From positions 1 to 24,434 of the IMG/VR virus record IMGVR_UViG_3300025289_000116: a DNA stretch of 24,434 bases; one strand, given 5' to 3'. Source of the DNA: a virus. The translations under genes and the position numbers were made by a program. How positions within the stretch are numbered: the stretch's first letter is position 1; each line of letters begins with the position of its first letter. This document shows positions 1 through 6,567 of the stretch, piece after piece. The notes below the pieces were generated by a model, which saw only the letters and a list, made by a program, of their open reading frames with translations, searched no databases and was not told the DNA's origin.

Positions 1-519
1 TAAAGGAATCTTGATTAAATTTCCTTTCGGTCGTGACCGATCCAGACGTTCTTGCTTAGGATAACATTCTACATGCGAGTCGCCGATTGAACTGAGACCT
101 TCTATTTCGCGAACCCAGTCAACTATCTTCTTAGCTTTCGTTGCTGACATTGGTTCGCTCAAAAAGATTAATATGTGATAACCCTTTCTTCCTGAGAACT
201 CTACAGCATGCGGCACATTCGTGAGATGACTCAAAATCTTTTGAGCCATGGATCTTGCATTCTTAAGATCTGTACTATCAACGTCCCAACCGAACCAACG
301 AACAACATTAGCTCCTTGAAGAAGCTGATATGCTCCAAGAGTCATTTGGCCTTCTACATGAGCCCTCATATTTTCAATGCTTAAAGGAACTTCAATAGGA
401 TGATATGTTATGTCTCCCCGGATTTCTTTTGCTCTGGAGTGATACGGATTGCCGCTAAAAATTTCTAGAAGAAGTTTAGCAACTTCATCTATGTATGCAG
501 GATCTCTACTCATGACCAT
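1..519 (-). CDS. AEP/PrimPol-type DNA primase, N-terminal part (3' end outside window)
   Basis: Frame stays open to the window edge, giving 173 codons without a stop. The catalytic core of an archaeo-eukaryotic primase is readable: a WFGWDVDS segment supplies the metal-binding DxD, SGRKGYHILIF about 30 residues later supplies the G-x-H motif, and HVECYPKQ followed by GNLIKIPL matches the third motif, most like the small-primase/TOTE-type and PrimPol groups. Such enzymes synthesise primers, and some also extend DNA. The gene follows the DNA polymerase by 17 bases and is probably cotranscribed with it. I chose ATG at 519 because an AGG lies about six bases upstream; an in-frame ATG at 513 is the alternative. 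Downstream domains (zinc finger, helicase) cannot be seen. The family call is fairly sure; the subgroup is not. Confidence 0.8.
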   Translation of the reverse strand, partial: MVMSRDPAYIDEVAKLLLEIFSGNPYHSRAKEIRGDITYHPIEVPLSIENMRAHVEGQMTLGAYQLLQGANVVRWFGWDVDSTDLKNARSMAQKILSHLTNVPHAVEFSGRKGYHILIFLSEPMSATKAKKIVDWVREIEGLSSIGDSHVECYPKQERLDRSRPKGNLIKIPL

Positions 520-536
520 AATGTACCTGCCCTACT

Positions 537-2471
537 CTAGGCATACGCCTCCTCACTTTCAGAGTCATCGTCAGCTGGCGAAATAAGTTCATCATTTTCG
601 AACTCTGCCTGCATTTCGGTAGCGGCAGTCTTGTATACAGTCTTACCGAATAACTTCTCCTGACTTCCGTATGTTTTTCCTGCTTTAGCATCCGTAAAGA
701 ACGGAATAGGAAACAGGTCTGGAACTTCCATTATTGCGCCGATTTCTTTACCCGATCGAATTACATCTTCTTCAGGAACTTCTATCATAAGCTCGTCGTG
801 AACAAAGTTTACGATTCTATGTTCACTGCCTTGTTTCTTGCACCATTCGTCAGTACGAATAGCGGCAATTGAAAGTATCTCAGCACAGCCACCCTGGATT
901 TTTGCATTCGCAGCTTTATAGTAATATACGGGATTATCTTCTCGCCAAATTTTACCATCCCAATAGCGAACCATGTTATTCTTGCCGCAGTCAAGAATTA
1001 CTTCGTTCATCCATGGCATAATTCGCGGAAATTCGCGAAGATAATCATTGCGGATTTTCTTAGCCTGAGCCATTGTTTGATTGAGCTTGAATACCAGAGA
1101 ACCAAGAGTCATTCCGTAGATTAATCCGAATCCAATAGTTTTGCTCCATTCTCTGTGCGTTTTATCTACGACTCCCCAGACTTTATTGGAGATCTCACCA
1201 TGAATATCAAGGCCATTGGCAAGAGCTCTCAGCATGAATTCGTCATTCGAAAGAATGCCAAACATGCGCATTTCCATTTGTTTGTAGTCAACGCTTAGGA
1301 GAACTTTACCCGGTCGAGCCATAAAAGCAGTTCTGAGATTATACTCGGCCAAACGTGAGGTGTCTCCAGAATAGACACTTTGAGTAAATCGTCCTCGAAC
1401 TTGACTAGGTACGTTTTGAAGGTTAGGATCAGAGCAGGATAGTCTGTGAGTTCGTGTTCGTGCCTGTTTAAAATTTGCATGGCAGTCGTTGTTTTGATCA
1501 ACCTGCTCTTCGTAACGCTGCAATGTTCGGTACATTCTATATGCTTCTCTGAGGTCTGCAATGACATCGGCAAGGGGATGATGTACCTTTTCTCGAAGTA
1601 GAAATGTGCTGGTGCAGTGGGACTTATAAAGTCCTTTATCGGCAAGTTTAGATCTATCAACTCCATCTGCGTCTGCAAATGGATTCTTAGGTTTCGGTAT
1701 TCCCATTCCTCCATAGATAGCCTCGCTCAATTGCTTAGGTGATCTCCAGTTAAAGTCGCGACCGCATGCATCCCAAAGATCGTTTTCAAAGATTTCTACA
1801 TGCTGTGCCTGTTTAGGAATGGATGAGTTTAGATAGTCTAGATCTAATTGTATACCCAGACGTTCTGCTCTCCATATGGTTTTCAAATACCGCATATCCT
1901 TGAGAAATAATCTCCACAACCCCAGTCCCTCAAGAATTGGCTTTAGAACTTCGAATAGCTGGTAAGTTACGAGAGCATCGTTGTATCCATAATCAGCTCG
2001 CACATCTGGAGGCCACTCCCAGACTTTACTGCGCTTTCCAGGAGCTTCAAACAAATGACGTCTTTTGCTATCTCTCTTCAGGTAAAGACGCTCAGCAAAG
2101 TCCAACGCTCTACGATGTTGCGGTCGACTATCAATATTAGAGAGCATAACCGGAACGTCATATATCTGCCAGCCAAGTTCGTCTGGGTCAGTTCCCAGAA
2201 AGTGTAAGTCGAACTTCGCATTGTGCATGATAACGTGTGTTCCAGGGCCAATCTTCTGCGCCTCTTCGTAAACCCACTGACGACGTCTGTCATCCATGCA
2301 ATGTATAAAGCCATGAATGTCAGCGTCAGGGCATTCAATAGACACCCCTATAACGTGAATACCCGGTCTATACCACAATAAACCAGTTGTTTCAGTATCA
2401 AGTGCAACTAAATGACCGCTTACTTTGGAGAGTATATCTGGATCGTAGATTTTGTACGGCTTATCATCCAT
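537..2471 (-). CDS. polA: Family A DNA polymerase with 3'-5' exonuclease domain
   Basis: A 644-residue replicative polymerase that should copy the phage genome. The N-terminal DnaQ-like proofreading domain is intact: Exo I D25/E27, Exo II N84 and D88, Exo III Y161 and D165. The polymerase domain has motif A at D395-Y396 with E400, motif B as R440, K444, F448 and Y452-G453, and motif C H558-D559-E560. Phenylalanine at 448 is the Klenow-type residue that discriminates against dideoxynucleotides. There is no 5' nuclease domain, as is usual for phage PolA. The last 20 or so residues are acidic and look disordered. A 134-base leader with unusual inverted repeats precedes it, and a primase follows, so the two probably form one replication unit. 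Confidence 0.96.
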   Translation of the reverse strand: MDDKPYKIYDPDILSKVSGHLVALDTETTGLLWYRPGIHVIGVSIECPDADIHGFIHCMDDRRRQWVYEEAQKIGPGTHVIMHNAKFDLHFLGTDPDELGWQIYDVPVMLSNIDSRPQHRRALDFAERLYLKRDSKRRHLFEAPGKRSKVWEWPPDVRADYGYNDALVTYQLFEVLKPILEGLGLWRLFLKDMRYLKTIWRAERLGIQLDLDYLNSSIPKQAQHVEIFENDLWDACGRDFNWRSPKQLSEAIYGGMGIPKPKNPFADADGVDRSKLADKGLYKSHCTSTFLLREKVHHPLADVIADLREAYRMYRTLQRYEEQVDQNNDCHANFKQARTRTHRLSCSDPNLQNVPSQVRGRFTQSVYSGDTSRLAEYNLRTAFMARPGKVLLSVDYKQMEMRMFGILSNDEFMLRALANGLDIHGEISNKVWGVVDKTHREWSKTIGFGLIYGMTLGSLVFKLNQTMAQAKKIRNDYLREFPRIMPWMNEVILDCGKNNMVRYWDGKIWREDNPVYYYKAANAKIQGGCAEILSIAAIRTDEWCKKQGSEHRIVNFVHDELMIEVPEEDVIRSGKEIGAIMEVPDLFPIPFFTDAKAGKTYGSQEKLFGKTVYKTAATEMQAEFENDELISPADDDSESEEAYA

Positions 2472-2605
2472 ATCAGTATTCTACTATGAAATTTGTATCC
2501 AGAATGCTACAGGCGCAAAACAAGTATTTCTAGAAGCACAACAGACCTCCCTGCGCTTCTATTTGCGTCTGTTTTACGGGTAGGCTACCTTTACTATACC
2601 AGCAA
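2472..2605 (-). promoter_or_regulatory. Leader region of the polymerase gene
   Basis: This is the longest gene-free stretch in the left half of the window. On the minus strand it begins with an extended -10-like TGGTATAGT at 2593-2601, with no convincing -35. Next come the palindrome GGTAGCCTACC, two interleaved 7-base inverted repeats and a GGGAGG that resembles a ribosome site. Six bases after it a GTG opens a 10-codon frame ending in TAG (2539 down to 2507). The polymerase ATG itself has only a weak ribosome site. The arrangement suggests post-transcriptional control of the polymerase, possibly with its own promoter, but none of these elements is certain. Confidence 0.35.
2531..2573 (-). 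other. Interleaved inverted repeats (pseudoknot or alternative hairpins)
   Basis: Two perfect 7-base inverted repeats interlock. AACAGAC (2573-2567) pairs with GTCTGTT (2546-2540), and TAGAAGC (2561-2555) pairs with GCTTCTA (2537-2531). The order is S1, S2, S1', S2', the topology of an H-type pseudoknot. The linkers are 5, 8 and 2 bases. A 2-base last linker is short for spanning a 7-bp stem, so two mutually exclusive hairpins are at least as likely. A GGGAGG lies in the 8-base linker. Confidence 0.4.
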
Positions 2606-2794
2606 TTACGTCGTAGGAGCAGGTGTAGGTTCAGATACCGTCGTAAGAAGATCCTCAGAAGGTGCTGACTGTATCCATACGGTCAGCATCTCCCAAAGAT
2701 GCAGATGTTTTCCGCAGTCCTGGCATTCTGCTTCGAAGTACCCTTTAGGAATCAAGCTCTTACTTTTGCAGAACTTACAGATTAAGGCAATCAT
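2606..2794 (-). CDS. Small zinc-ribbon protein
   Basis: A 62-residue protein whose first half carries two CxxC knuckles, CKFC near residue 6 and CQDCGKH near residue 24, about 15 residues apart. This is the pattern of a zinc ribbon. The remainder is short and ends in a Pro/Thr-rich tail. Its ATG overlaps the upstream gene's TGA (ATGA at 2791-2794), and an AGGG lies about eight bases before the start, which supports translation. The function is unknown; nucleic-acid or protein binding is the usual role of such small ribbons. An overlapping plus-strand frame was judged a shadow. Confidence 0.65.
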   Translation of the reverse strand: MIALICKFCKSKSLIPKGYFEAECQDCGKHLHLWEMLTVWIQSAPSEDLLTTVSEPTPAPTT

Positions 2795-3024
2795 CTGAAA
2801 GACCCTCGAGCTAGTTTATTCCATATCTGCTCTGCAATAGCGAATGTACCTCGACCTCCAGAAGACCATTGACGTATGCCAAGATTTTCGGCAACACGAT
2901 CCGCCCCTTCCCCATGCGCCATTATAACCTGACCGGTATCCGTAGTGATCGTGATATTGCTACCTTGAATGACATACGTTCCACCAACCAGTCCGGCAAT
3001 TCCGTCATACATACTATCGCTCAT
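2791..3024 (-). CDS. Hypothetical protein, 77 residues
   Basis: I do not recognise the family. The sequence is glycine-rich near the N-terminus (GIAGLVGGTYVI), has a beta-prone middle (NITITTDTGQVIMAHG), and ends with a basic, helical region. It shows no membrane segment or metal motif. The gene is joined to both neighbours by ATGA overlaps, has AAGGAG ten bases before its ATG, and sits in a run of four small proteins between the thymidylate synthase and the DNA polymerase. That position suggests a nucleotide-metabolism or host-takeover role, but no function can be assigned. Confidence 0.6.
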   Translation of the reverse strand: MSDSMYDGIAGLVGGTYVIQGSNITITTDTGQVIMAHGEGADRVAENLGIRQWSSGGRGTFAIAEQIWNKLARGSFR

Positions 3025-3296
3025 TGTAGAATCACTCCTTCGCAGGTATTCAATGGAATAAGATTCAGAACAAAAGTTTCGTCGTCGGAAGGACTAATGG
3101 CAATGAATGCCGTTCCAAAATCCAATGGCACTCCAAGCTCCTTCTGACACTCTTGTCTGACCGACTCAAACACTTCCCATATTTGGGGATTGACAGCTTC
3201 TACTTTGAAACGGTCAAGAACAACATAGAAACAACCGCCATCGGCAACAGAATGGGTCTTGATTCCTGCATCTTTTTCGTAATAGGGTATACTCAT
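3021..3296 (-). CDS. Hypothetical protein, 91 residues
   Basis: Unrecognised small protein, mixed alpha/beta by appearance. It has a hydrophobic strand CFYVVLDRF near residue 22, an acidic helix around residues 37-55 and a second pair of strands toward the C-terminus. The start has a well-placed GGAGG four to five bases upstream, and the ATG overlaps the TGA of the preceding gene. The stop overlaps the next ATG. The tight coupling and strong ribosome site support expression. No catalytic motif is visible. Confidence 0.65.
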   Translation of the reverse strand: MSIPYYEKDAGIKTHSVADGGCFYVVLDRFKVEAVNPQIWEVFESVRQECQKELGVPLDFGTAFIAISPSDDETFVLNLIPLNTCEGVILQ

Positions 3297-3547
3297 TCAT
3301 CCTCCAAAATAATCCCTTGACTGACCAAAAGTTTTTCCCAACCATGTTCAGTTGCAACGCCCTCAGGTAGAGCTATCCATTGTGTAACGTCAATTAGATG
3401 ACAGACACGACATACTCTCATCTGCGTGAAATTTACGGCTCCACCTGCGAAGGCTTGTGCAAGTCCATTTATCGTAACCACAGGTCTAGGATTAGACCAC
3501 AAAGTCCAATTGTGAATTCTAAATGCGTGAACAAATTTATGAAACAT
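3293..3547 (-). CDS. Small protein with CxxCH motif
   Basis: An 84-residue protein with one CRVCH motif near residue 47 and no partner cysteines, so neither a complete zinc ribbon nor a cytochrome can be claimed: there is no signal peptide, which a c-type heme protein would need. A longer in-frame start at 3667 exists but would overlap thyX by more than 100 bases. The ATG at 3547 is preceded by GGAAGGAG at ideal distance and overlaps the thyX end by 11 bases, so I chose it. Function unknown. It may be a partner of the thymidylate synthase because of translational coupling, which is only a positional argument. Confidence 0.6.
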   Translation of the reverse strand: MFHKFVHAFRIHNWTLWSNPRPVVTINGLAQAFAGGAVNFTQMRVCRVCHLIDVTQWIALPEGVATEHGWEKLLVSQGIILEDE

Positions 3548-4346
3548 TTTTCTCTCCTTCCTGCCAGACGCAGGGACGATCAAATGAGGCTCGATATCCG
3601 CAACTTTCACCACGCTCATAAGGAGCTTGAAGAAGCTGCTCAATTTCAGAACCCATTTTGTAAGCAATTTGACTACGCATTTCTCGAAGAATAGGTTGCC
3701 ATTCTCCTTGCTGAGCCTGGCAGCAGAGGCGCTGCGGAAAGATTCCTTGCAACGTTCTTAGAGAGCAATCAAAGAAAATGCTGGTGAGAATATTAGTCGG
3801 TAAAACTCCCCTTGCATCTTCGCTAGGAACACCACGGTCGAGCAAGGCAACGTAGGAACAAATAGCCTCGACTGCTCCGTTACAGTAGATATCCAAATTG
3901 CTGTCCAGATTAGGGTCGTCAGGGTGATTCTTTTCGCTGGCAGCGTCGTGCGTAATTAAGACTTTGAAAATTTTCTTCATTCCAAGAAAACGCATGCTCT
4001 CTTGTATGAAAGCTGTTCCAACACGGTAGCGAACAAGCTGATGGGTAAATGCTCGGGTTACATCATTCAGCAACCAGAGCATGTGAACCATTTCCAGAGG
4101 CGTTTGAAGTTTGGTCTTCTGGATATCGTCTAATGCCTTTGCAGAATCGTAGTCATCCTTGATTTGAGGAGATGCAGCATATATTCCCTTATATGCTCTT
4201 GTAGCGATGAACATGGTATTTACCGGATACATAGTAAACGATACAAGCTCCACTTTTGCCGCCGCAGGTTTTACGAACCAGATTTCATAGTCGCCAAATG
4301 TTCGCGAACGTTCTACTTGACCGTGAACTACAATTTGGTCTCTCAT
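3537..4346 (-). CDS. thyX: Flavin-dependent thymidylate synthase (ThyX), variant motif
   Basis: 269 residues, somewhat longer than the usual 220-250. ThyX uses FAD, NADPH and methylene-tetrahydrofolate to methylate dUMP to dTMP. The family core is recognisable: FTHQLVRYR at 100-108, QESMRF at 115-120, and the ARGVLPTN...R...F..R...AQ region at 178-212. The classical RHRxxSxNxxSxR signature is altered: histidine is tyrosine, the middle Ser/Asn are not conserved, and one residue is inserted before QESMR. The C-terminus adds three further cysteines-containing segments. It is coupled to the glycosyltransferase upstream through TAATG. It may be an ordinary ThyX variant, or it may act on a different one-carbon transfer such as hydroxymethylation; the sequence cannot decide. 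Confidence 0.85.
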   Translation of the reverse strand: MRDQIVVHGQVERSRTFGDYEIWFVKPAAAKVELVSFTMYPVNTMFIATRAYKGIYAASPQIKDDYDSAKALDDIQKTKLQTPLEMVHMLWLLNDVTRAFTHQLVRYRVGTAFIQESMRFLGMKKIFKVLITHDAASEKNHPDDPNLDSNLDIYCNGAVEAICSYVALLDRGVPSEDARGVLPTNILTSIFFDCSLRTLQGIFPQRLCCQAQQGEWQPILREMRSQIAYKMGSEIEQLLQAPYERGESCGYRASFDRPCVWQEGEKNVS

Positions 4347-5164
4347 TAGAATACTCTACCTTTGCTATCCGAATAGCCCATGTAGCCATGACTATTTATT
4401 GATCGAATAGTCATTTCATTGTAGTTATATCCTATGCGATATTTAAGATTGTCAGGATCTTTGTCATTGACGTTAAGAAATCTAAGTACCTGGTCATGAC
4501 CGCAAAAAGGTTGCATTTCTTCTATGGCCTGTTCCATACTGGCGTTTCTTTCTGAAATGTATTGACCGCCTTGCTCATTCGTCTTGCTCAACCTGGCTAC
4601 AAATGGAGAATGTGTTACACCTTCGCCAAGATGAAGGCGAACAACAGGATGACCAAGATGCCAAAGCTTGACCGAAAATCTAATATCCTCAAGAGCGTCG
4701 ATGTGGAACGGAGGTTCAAGGAATCTATCCATGACATTTGCCAATGCCGGTACTGATACCGCCCACAATTGACTGGCTACACCGGATATACGAAATTCCT
4801 TGTTGGCCTTCAAACTTTCGTTCCAATGAGCTCCAGCCCGGTAATCTGAGCTAATAGCTCCTAATTTTGGAAACTTTGCAAAATTTCGGAGTATCGCTTT
4901 GATGACTTCGTCGCTGAAGTTTACGTCATCATCAATTTGAAGTAGCAGATCGTAGTTACCTTGAATAGCCAGATCTGCAAGAAAGTTTCTGGGAGCGCAT
5001 ATTCCAAGCTCCTGTCGTTCAATAACCTCTCCGTTAGAAGGAATAGAGGTTATTTCTGCTTTTTGAGAAACAATGACAACTTTATCTACAAATGTAGATA
5101 CTTGCATCGCTGCTCTTCCAGCAGTAGATCTCCTTCTGGTAGGAATTCCTGCTAAGACTTTCAT
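4346..5164 (-). CDS. GT-A-fold glycosyltransferase, resembling TET-associated type
   Basis: 272 residues. The N-terminal strand MKVLAGIPTRR, the CAPRNFLADLAI helix and LLLQIDDDVNF with D78-D80 form the nucleotide-sugar and metal-binding half of a GT-A fold. A segment around residues 155-185 (FHIDALEDIRFS, then HLGEGVTH) probably supplies acceptor-side residues and a C-terminal metal-binding histidine. The layout resembles the TET-associated glycosyltransferases of phages that sugar-coat modified bases, as well as general family 2 enzymes. No membrane segment is present, which fits a cytosolic DNA or nucleotide acceptor rather than lipid. Neighbours are thyX and a DUF1599-like gene. GT fold is secure; DNA as acceptor is inference. 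Its ribosome site lies inside a hairpin. Confidence 0.85.
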   Translation of the reverse strand: MKVLAGIPTRRRSTAGRAAMQVSTFVDKVVIVSQKAEITSIPSNGEVIERQELGICAPRNFLADLAIQGNYDLLLQIDDDVNFSDEVIKAILRNFAKFPKLGAISSDYRAGAHWNESLKANKEFRISGVASQLWAVSVPALANVMDRFLEPPFHIDALEDIRFSVKLWHLGHPVVRLHLGEGVTHSPFVARLSKTNEQGGQYISERNASMEQAIEEMQPFCGHDQVLRFLNVNDKDPDNLKYRIGYNYNEMTIRSINSHGYMGYSDSKGRVF

Positions 5165-5169
5165 TTTTA

Positions 5170-5202
5170 CTCTCCGAAGAGAGGGGGGATTACTCCCCCC
5201 TC
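5170..5202 (-). promoter_or_regulatory. Tandem hairpins over stop codon and ribosome site
   Basis: Two hairpins overlap by three bases. The first pairs GAGGGGGG (5202-5195) with CCCCCCTC (5188-5181) around a 6-base loop holding the upstream stop codon. The second is CTCTC-TTCG-GAGAG (5183-5170), a 5-bp stem closed by a C(UUCG)G tetraloop, the exceptionally stable type. Its 3' arm contains the GGAGAG ribosome site of the glycosyltransferase. The two cannot form completely at once. No U-tract follows, so this is not a standard terminator. Confidence 0.6.
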
Positions 5203-5648
5203 CAGTTATTGTCCATCATCATCATGCCAGCGATAGTGGCATAATTATGAAGATCTTTAATCAGATCTTTAAGTTTATCAGCCTGCGATTCGCCAGCATC
5301 GGGTGATCGTAAAACTATTGCCTTAAGTCGCGCATTGATGCCAACGATGGCGACAACTGCACCAAGGACTCCAGTTTCAGCAATAGCATCCGAATAAACG
5401 GCGTTCTTTCTTTCAAAGAGCTCTTTGGCAGAAGCACAAATATCATCAAACTGCTCATTGCGCTTATGAAGTCGAATGTCCATTGTAGATGCCTGCAATG
5501 GTTCCTGCTCAAATCGAGCAGTCGCAGCCTGAATTTTTTCGTGAAGCAGATCAGCCTTTGCCTGTACTTCAGGATCAGTACTGACTCTAACAAATTTTTC
5601 AGACCTGTACGGTCTCTCTACGGTGGGTTCTGAGGGATCGGAACTCAT
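5190..5648 (-). CDS. DUF1599 / Nmad1-like nucleotide-modification-associated protein
   Basis: 152 residues from ATG 5648, chosen because AAGGAG lies ten bases upstream; an in-frame start at 5702 would overlap the previous gene more. The C-terminal two thirds follow the DUF1599 pattern: FDDICASAKELFERKN at 67-82, then VYSDA, a helix with NARLKAIVL, and a final DLIKDLHNYATIAGMMM helix at 128-145. This family is recorded as nucleotide modification associated domain 1 and is common in phages. Its exact reaction is not established as far as I know; an all-helical nucleotide-handling role fits. The first 50 residues are charged and probably disordered. Sits between the MazG-HAD fusion and the glycosyltransferase. 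Confidence 0.65.
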   Translation of the reverse strand: MSSDPSEPTVERPYRSEKFVRVSTDPEVQAKADLLHEKIQAATARFEQEPLQASTMDIRLHKRNEQFDDICASAKELFERKNAVYSDAIAETGVLGAVVAIVGINARLKAIVLRSPDAGESQADKLKDLIKDLHNYATIAGMMMMDNNWRGE

Positions 5649-6567
5649 TTTCAATACTCTCCTTAGCGTCGGAGAAATATCCGACAAAAGTGATTTTATC
5701 ATGATTTACTCCATTATTGTAGAGGTGCTTTCGGGCTATAACCCGAATTCCGCTACATGCTGCTCGTAGCATTAAACCAGGATCATCCTCCAACATTAGA
5801 GCATTTTCGCCTCCTATATTACCTGCTAACAGAATGCGGGAATCAGACCCAATTCGCAATTGATTGATTGCCAATCCATTGGACTTGATCCATTCCCAAG
5901 TATCTCCCCAAATTCTATGATACCGCTGCCACGGTCGAGCCGTATGTGCTATGATGTATGCGTTAAATTCATCGCGTAGCCAGTTAAGAAACTCTACGCT
6001 GTCTGGATAAACCAGAATATATTTATATTGACCACTGCTTTCAAACTCTTCTTTTAGTTTATAATAGTCAGCATACTGCATCGCTAAATCTGAATCTAGC
6101 TGCAAAGACGTCAATCCGTCGTTAACCGGTTCTACGCTATGCGTAGAATATGCCCAATGGATGAATGTTTTTCGCCAATCGCCGAGTGTTCCATCAAGGT
6201 CCGTTATGACGATCAATTTATCCGACGGTATCGGTTCAAATTCCTGGCGATATAATTCGTCTAGGATATCGCTTTTCTGCTTTACAAATTCCAGCATTTC
6301 TTCTGCTGTAAATCCCCACAATTCCCACAAAGACATTACATACTTGGTTATATCAGCAAATTCGTAACCAAGATTAATTACGTCAGGCTTTATGCCCTGT
6401 ATTTTACGATGCCGCTTCCATTGCATGCTATCTAAAATTTCGTTCATTTCGCTGACTAAACCTAAGAGATATGTCTCAGTCCACTCGCCGTTTGACCGTG
6501 GATCCAATAGACGTATTTTTCTATTGTACTGCTTCTGTTGCCAAAAGATATCGTTGAAATCGCTCAT
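5599..6567 (-). CDS. Fusion of MazG/dUTPase-like pyrophosphatase and HAD phosphatase
   Basis: 322 residues with two enzymatic halves. Residues 30-105 carry the all-alpha NTP pyrophosphatase signature, ExxE (E40, E43) followed by ExxD (E69, D72), the magnesium site of dUTPase-2/MazG enzymes that cut dNTP to dNMP and pyrophosphate. Residues 117-310 are HAD-like: ITDLDGTLGD with D123/D125, AHTARP with T209, and LEDDPG at 259-264, close to 5'(3')-deoxyribonucleotidases. Together they could take a dNTP to nucleoside in two steps. The gene is joined by ATGA to the oxidoreductase upstream and overlaps the DUF1599 gene downstream by 50 bases. The substrate base cannot be read from sequence. Confidence 0.85.
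   Translation of the reverse strand: MSDFNDIFWQQKQYNRKIRLLDPRSNGEWTETYLLGLVSEMNEILDSMQWKRHRKIQGIKPDVINLGYEFADITKYVMSLWELWGFTAEEMLEFVKQKSDILDELYRQEFEPIPSDKLIVITDLDGTLGDWRKTFIHWAYSTHSVEPVNDGLTSLQLDSDLAMQYADYYKLKEEFESSGQYKYILVYPDSVEFLNWLRDEFNAYIIAHTARPWQRYHRIWGDTWEWIKSNGLAINQLRIGSDSRILLAGNIGGENALMLEDDPGLMLRAACSGIRVIARKHLYNNGVNHDKITFVGYFSDAKESIENEFRSLRTHRRETVQV
5668..5685 (-). promoter_or_regulatory. Small hairpin before DUF1599-like gene start
   Basis: GTCGGA-TATTTC-TCCGAC is a perfect 6-bp stem with a 6-base loop, ending seven bases before the AAGGAG (5664-5659 region) of the DUF1599-like gene and lying inside the end of the MazG-HAD gene. It could influence coupling between the two genes. It is short enough to be chance, but it repeats the pattern of hairpins just ahead of ribosome sites in this window. 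Confidence 0.3.

Noticed and set aside
1295-1714. 139-codon minus-strand frame inside the polymerase gene
   Set aside because: It is an alternate frame fully inside the polymerase coding sequence, whose motifs are intact in the main frame; the translated product shows no recognisable domain.
3548-3667. N-terminal extension of the CxxCH protein
   Set aside because: Would overlap thyX by 131 bases; the internal ATG at 3547 has a far better ribosome site (GGAAGGAG).
5730-5747. TTCGGG/CCCGAA hairpin inside the MazG-HAD gene
   Set aside because: Short, inside coding sequence and not near a gene start; probably chance.
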